Shown one piece after another: positions 5,864 through 7,939 of a DNA stretch of 7,939 nucleotides. Position numbers and translations under genes: made by a program. Below the pieces are notes generated by a model. That model made no database searches. It was given only the letters and a program-made list of their open reading frames with translations, and was not told the DNA's origin. This DNA comes from Candidatus Peribacterales bacterium (GTDB taxonomy: Bacteria > Patescibacteriota > Gracilibacteria > Peribacterales > Peribacteraceae), in assembly GCA_021731345.1 (NCBI GenBank), contig JAKFXO010000116.1:1-7939 (forward strand), read 5' to 3'. Position 1 is the stretch's first letter, and each line of letters begins with the position of its first letter.

Positions 5864-7501
5864 TTAGAAATCTCCCATTCCTCCCATGCCACCTGGCATC
5901 TGAGGCATTGGACTTTCTTTCTTTGGAGCATCCACGATGCCAACCTCGATCGTGAGGAACATGGCAGCAACAGACGCTGCGTTCTGCAGAGCGGAGCGCG
6001 TTACTTTCTTTGGGTCGATGACGCCAGCGGCGACAAGGTCTTCTACCTTCTCGGTGACGACGTTGTAACCCATCTTGGAGTCCTTAGCCTGCTTCACTTC
6101 AGACACGATGACAGAACCCTCAAGTCCTGCATTCTGTGCAATGTTACGAAGCGGGTAGGCGAGTGCCATCTTCACGATGTCGACACCGATCTGCTCGTCC
6201 TCCGTAGAACCTTTGAGCTTATCAAGTGACTTGAGAGCGTGGATGAGAGCAGCACCTCCTCCTGCGACGATGCCTTCCTCAGCAGCTGCGCGAGTTGCGG
6301 AGAGAGCGTCCTCCACACGGTGCTGAAGTTCTTTCTGCTCAACTTCCGTAGCAGCACCAACTTTGATGACAGCAACGCCACCAGAAAGCTTGGCCATACG
6401 CTCCTGAAGTTTCTCTCGGTCAAAGTCGCTCTTCGTCTGGTCGATGTTTGCTTTGATCTCATCAATACGAGCCTCGATATCTTTCTTGTTTCCAGCGCCA
6501 TCGACGAGAAGCGTGTTGTCCTTCGTCACGACGATCTTGGCAGCCTGACCCAAGTCTTCAAGCTTCGTGTTCTCGAGCTTGAGACCGACCTCTTCGCTGA
6601 TGACACGACCACCTGTGAGGATGGCAATGTCTTTCAGCATTTCCTTGCGGCGGTCACCGAAGGCTGGAGCTTTTACGGCTACAGCTGAGAAGGTTCCACG
6701 CATCTTGTTGAGTACGAGTGTTGCGAGCGCCTCACCCTCGATGGATTCAGCAATGATGACGATTTCTTTTCGTCCTTTCTGAGCGAGTGCCTCAAGAACG
6801 GGGAGGATTTCCTGGATGGATGAAATCTTCTTGTCCGTGATGAGGATGTACGTATTCTGGTACACAGCCTCCATGCGTCCTGCGTCTGTGACGAAGTATG
6901 GGGAGAGGTACCCGGAGTCGAACTGCATTCCTTCTACGTACTCTTTCTCAAGACCCATGGTCTGGCCAGCTTCCACCGTCACCACTCCGTCAGAACCAAC
7001 TTGGTCCATGACTTCGGAGATGATTTTGCCAACCTCTTTGTCCTGAGCGGAAATCGTCGCAACTGCGGCGAACTCTTCCTTTGTAGAGATATCTTTCTTC
7101 TGCTTCTCAAGATCAGCGACGACAGCTTCCACAGCTTTCATGATGCCGTTCTTCATGCTGATCGCGTTAGCTCCTGCTGTGAGGAACTTAAGACCTTCGG
7201 AAATCATGCCTTCTGCGAGAACAGTTGCCGTCGTCGTTCCATCACCAGCTGCATCATTTGTCTTCGTTGCAGCTTCCTTCACGAGCTGTGCGCCCATGTT
7301 CTCCCACGGATCTTCAAGTTCGATTTCTTTAGCAACCGTGACACCGTCTTTCGTAACAGTCGGTGCGCCGTAGGACTTGGCGATGAGAGCGTTGCGACCG
7401 TTTGGGCCCATGGTGACGCGAACTGCGTCAGCGAGCTTACGGATACCTTTGACAATTTTCTGACGAGCTTCGTCTCCGAAGGTAAGAATTTTTGCGGACA
7501 T
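5864..7501 (-). CDS. groEL: Chaperonin GroEL (60 kDa, Hsp60)
   Basis: GroEL forms the double seven-subunit ring that encloses unfolded proteins and folds them with ATP under the GroES lid. The 545 residues match the family (548 in E. coli). Visible are the N-terminal MSAKILTFGDEAR, TMGPNGRNALI, the nucleotide-binding Asp52 in TKDGVTVAKEIEL and Asp87 in GDGTTT, the apical segment with GYLSPYFVT and KAPAFGDRR, VEDALSATRAAAEEGIVAGGG with the aspartate needed for ATP hydrolysis, and a C-terminal tail MPGGMGGMGDF like the Gly-Gly-Met tail that fills the cavity floor. No key residue is missing. It follows groES by 42 bases on the same strand as an operon and ends at a strong terminator. The spacer before its ATG is C/T-rich and has no Shine-Dalgarno site. 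The start gives the standard N-terminus. Confidence 0.99.
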   Translation of the reverse strand: MSAKILTFGDEARQKIVKGIRKLADAVRVTMGPNGRNALIAKSYGAPTVTKDGVTVAKEIELEDPWENMGAQLVKEAATKTNDAAGDGTTTATVLAEGMISEGLKFLTAGANAISMKNGIMKAVEAVVADLEKQKKDISTKEEFAAVATISAQDKEVGKIISEVMDQVGSDGVVTVEAGQTMGLEKEYVEGMQFDSGYLSPYFVTDAGRMEAVYQNTYILITDKKISSIQEILPVLEALAQKGRKEIVIIAESIEGEALATLVLNKMRGTFSAVAVKAPAFGDRRKEMLKDIAILTGGRVISEEVGLKLENTKLEDLGQAAKIVVTKDNTLLVDGAGNKKDIEARIDEIKANIDQTKSDFDREKLQERMAKLSGGVAVIKVGAATEVEQKELQHRVEDALSATRAAAEEGIVAGGGAALIHALKSLDKLKGSTEDEQIGVDIVKMALAYPLRNIAQNAGLEGSVIVSEVKQAKDSKMGYNVVTEKVEDLVAAGVIDPKKVTRSALQNAASVAAMFLTIEVGIVDAPKKESPMPQMPGGMGGMGDF

Positions 7502-7543
7502 GAGTGCGTAGGGGAAAAGTGGATAGGGGAGTAGCGGAATCGT

Positions 7544-7900
7544 TTACTTTACGATGCCGAGAACTGAGTTAAGGTGAAGAACTTTGAGCTCGATGTCTTT
7601 GCCTGCTTTGTTCTTTACCTTGAGGTCATCTCCGGCGTAACGGCCAAAGAGGACGACATCACCGACCTTCAAGTACTTGTTTGGGTCAGGTGAGACGGTT
7701 CCGTTGTCATTCATGATTCCTCCTTTACCAAGCGCGACGATCACGCCTTCCTGTGGCTTCTCTTTATTTGATGTCTCTGGGATGACGATGCCAGACGCAG
7801 AAACCTGCTCTTTCTCCAGAGGCTGGATAAGAACACGGTCATTGAGTGGTTCGATCTTCACGGCGAGGTCTTCGATTTTTGGTGAATCCTTAGGAGACAT
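7544..7900 (-). CDS. groES: Co-chaperonin GroES (10 kDa) with N-terminal extension
   Basis: GroES is the seven-subunit lid of GroEL. The core begins at VKIEPLNDRVLIQPLE and has the mobile loop QVSASGIVIPET (32-43), whose Ile-Val-Ile contacts GroEL, then KEKPQEGVIVALGKG, KVGDVVLFGRYAGDDLKV and the C-terminal VLGIVK. At 118 residues it is longer than the usual 95-100: about 14 polar residues (MSPKDSPKIEDLA) precede the core, and there is a small insertion in the roof region (about 62-77, MNDNGTVSPDPNKY). A GTG at 7861 (Val14) would give 105 residues of normal layout, but neither start has a Shine-Dalgarno site. The frame stays open to the window edge, so the promoter and any CIRCE/HrcA operator lie beyond it; none is in the 39 visible upstream bases. 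It leads the groES-groEL operon. Confidence 0.95.
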   Translation of the reverse strand: MSPKDSPKIEDLAVKIEPLNDRVLIQPLEKEQVSASGIVIPETSNKEKPQEGVIVALGKGGIMNDNGTVSPDPNKYLKVGDVVLFGRYAGDDLKVKNKAGKDIELKVLHLNSVLGIVK

Positions 7901-7939
7901 ACAAAGAGATGAGAAAAGGATGAAAGGAGACTGAAGTTC

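Noticed and set aside
7001..7534. 177-residue open frame on the + strand opposite groEL
   Set aside because: It is antisense to a complete, strongly conserved groEL, and its translation has no domain-like character.
7901..7939. CIRCE operator upstream of groES
   Set aside because: Neither TTAGCACTC nor its partner is present in the 39 visible bases; any operator would lie beyond the window.

Overview
The window is compact bacterial DNA of roughly 50% G+C that uses the standard genetic code. It carries housekeeping genes with short gaps: the 3' part of typA and an MgtE-type magnesium transporter gene on the + strand, then, all on the - strand, groES, groEL, an unknown membrane protein, a 63-residue protein, tmk, a secreted cysteine-rich protein and folD. 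None of the eight visible starts has a clear Shine-Dalgarno site. Short leaders, serine/valine/proline linkers in the secreted protein and a Tmk P-loop without its lysine would suit a candidate phyla radiation (Patescibacteria) genome, perhaps a Peregrinibacteria-like one. That placement is an inference from style, not from a marker gene.

Left part (1-2500, + strand). The window opens inside typA, already past its GTPase domain. The gene ends at a hairpin terminator whose T run leads straight into an extended -10 promoter for the next gene, a five-helix MgtE transporter with CBS domains but without the usual N-terminal domain. It converges on folD across about 80 bases with no clear terminator.

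Middle (2500-5220, - strand). folD makes one-carbon folate units. Upstream of it, behind a strong hairpin terminator, is a secreted protein with three cysteine-rich blocks joined by Ser-rich linkers, one built from 18-base tandem repeats. Its signal peptide and its body are in different frames, so the gene as given is frameshifted near 4130. tmk (dTMP kinase) follows, then a 63-residue protein of unknown function.

Right part (5220-7939, - strand). An AT-rich gene (about 23-37% G+C in sampled lines, against about 53% in groEL) encodes a four-helix membrane protein of unknown function and starts only a few bases after the groEL terminator; it looks acquired. groEL and groES form the usual chaperonin pair, with groES first and carrying a short N-terminal extension. 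The control region of groES lies beyond the window.

The best leads are the frameshifted secreted cysteine-rich protein, the Tmk P-loop without lysine, the AT-rich membrane-protein gene set against the chaperonin terminator, and the consistent lack of Shine-Dalgarno sites. No CRISPR array, tRNA, rRNA, transposase or integrase gene was seen.
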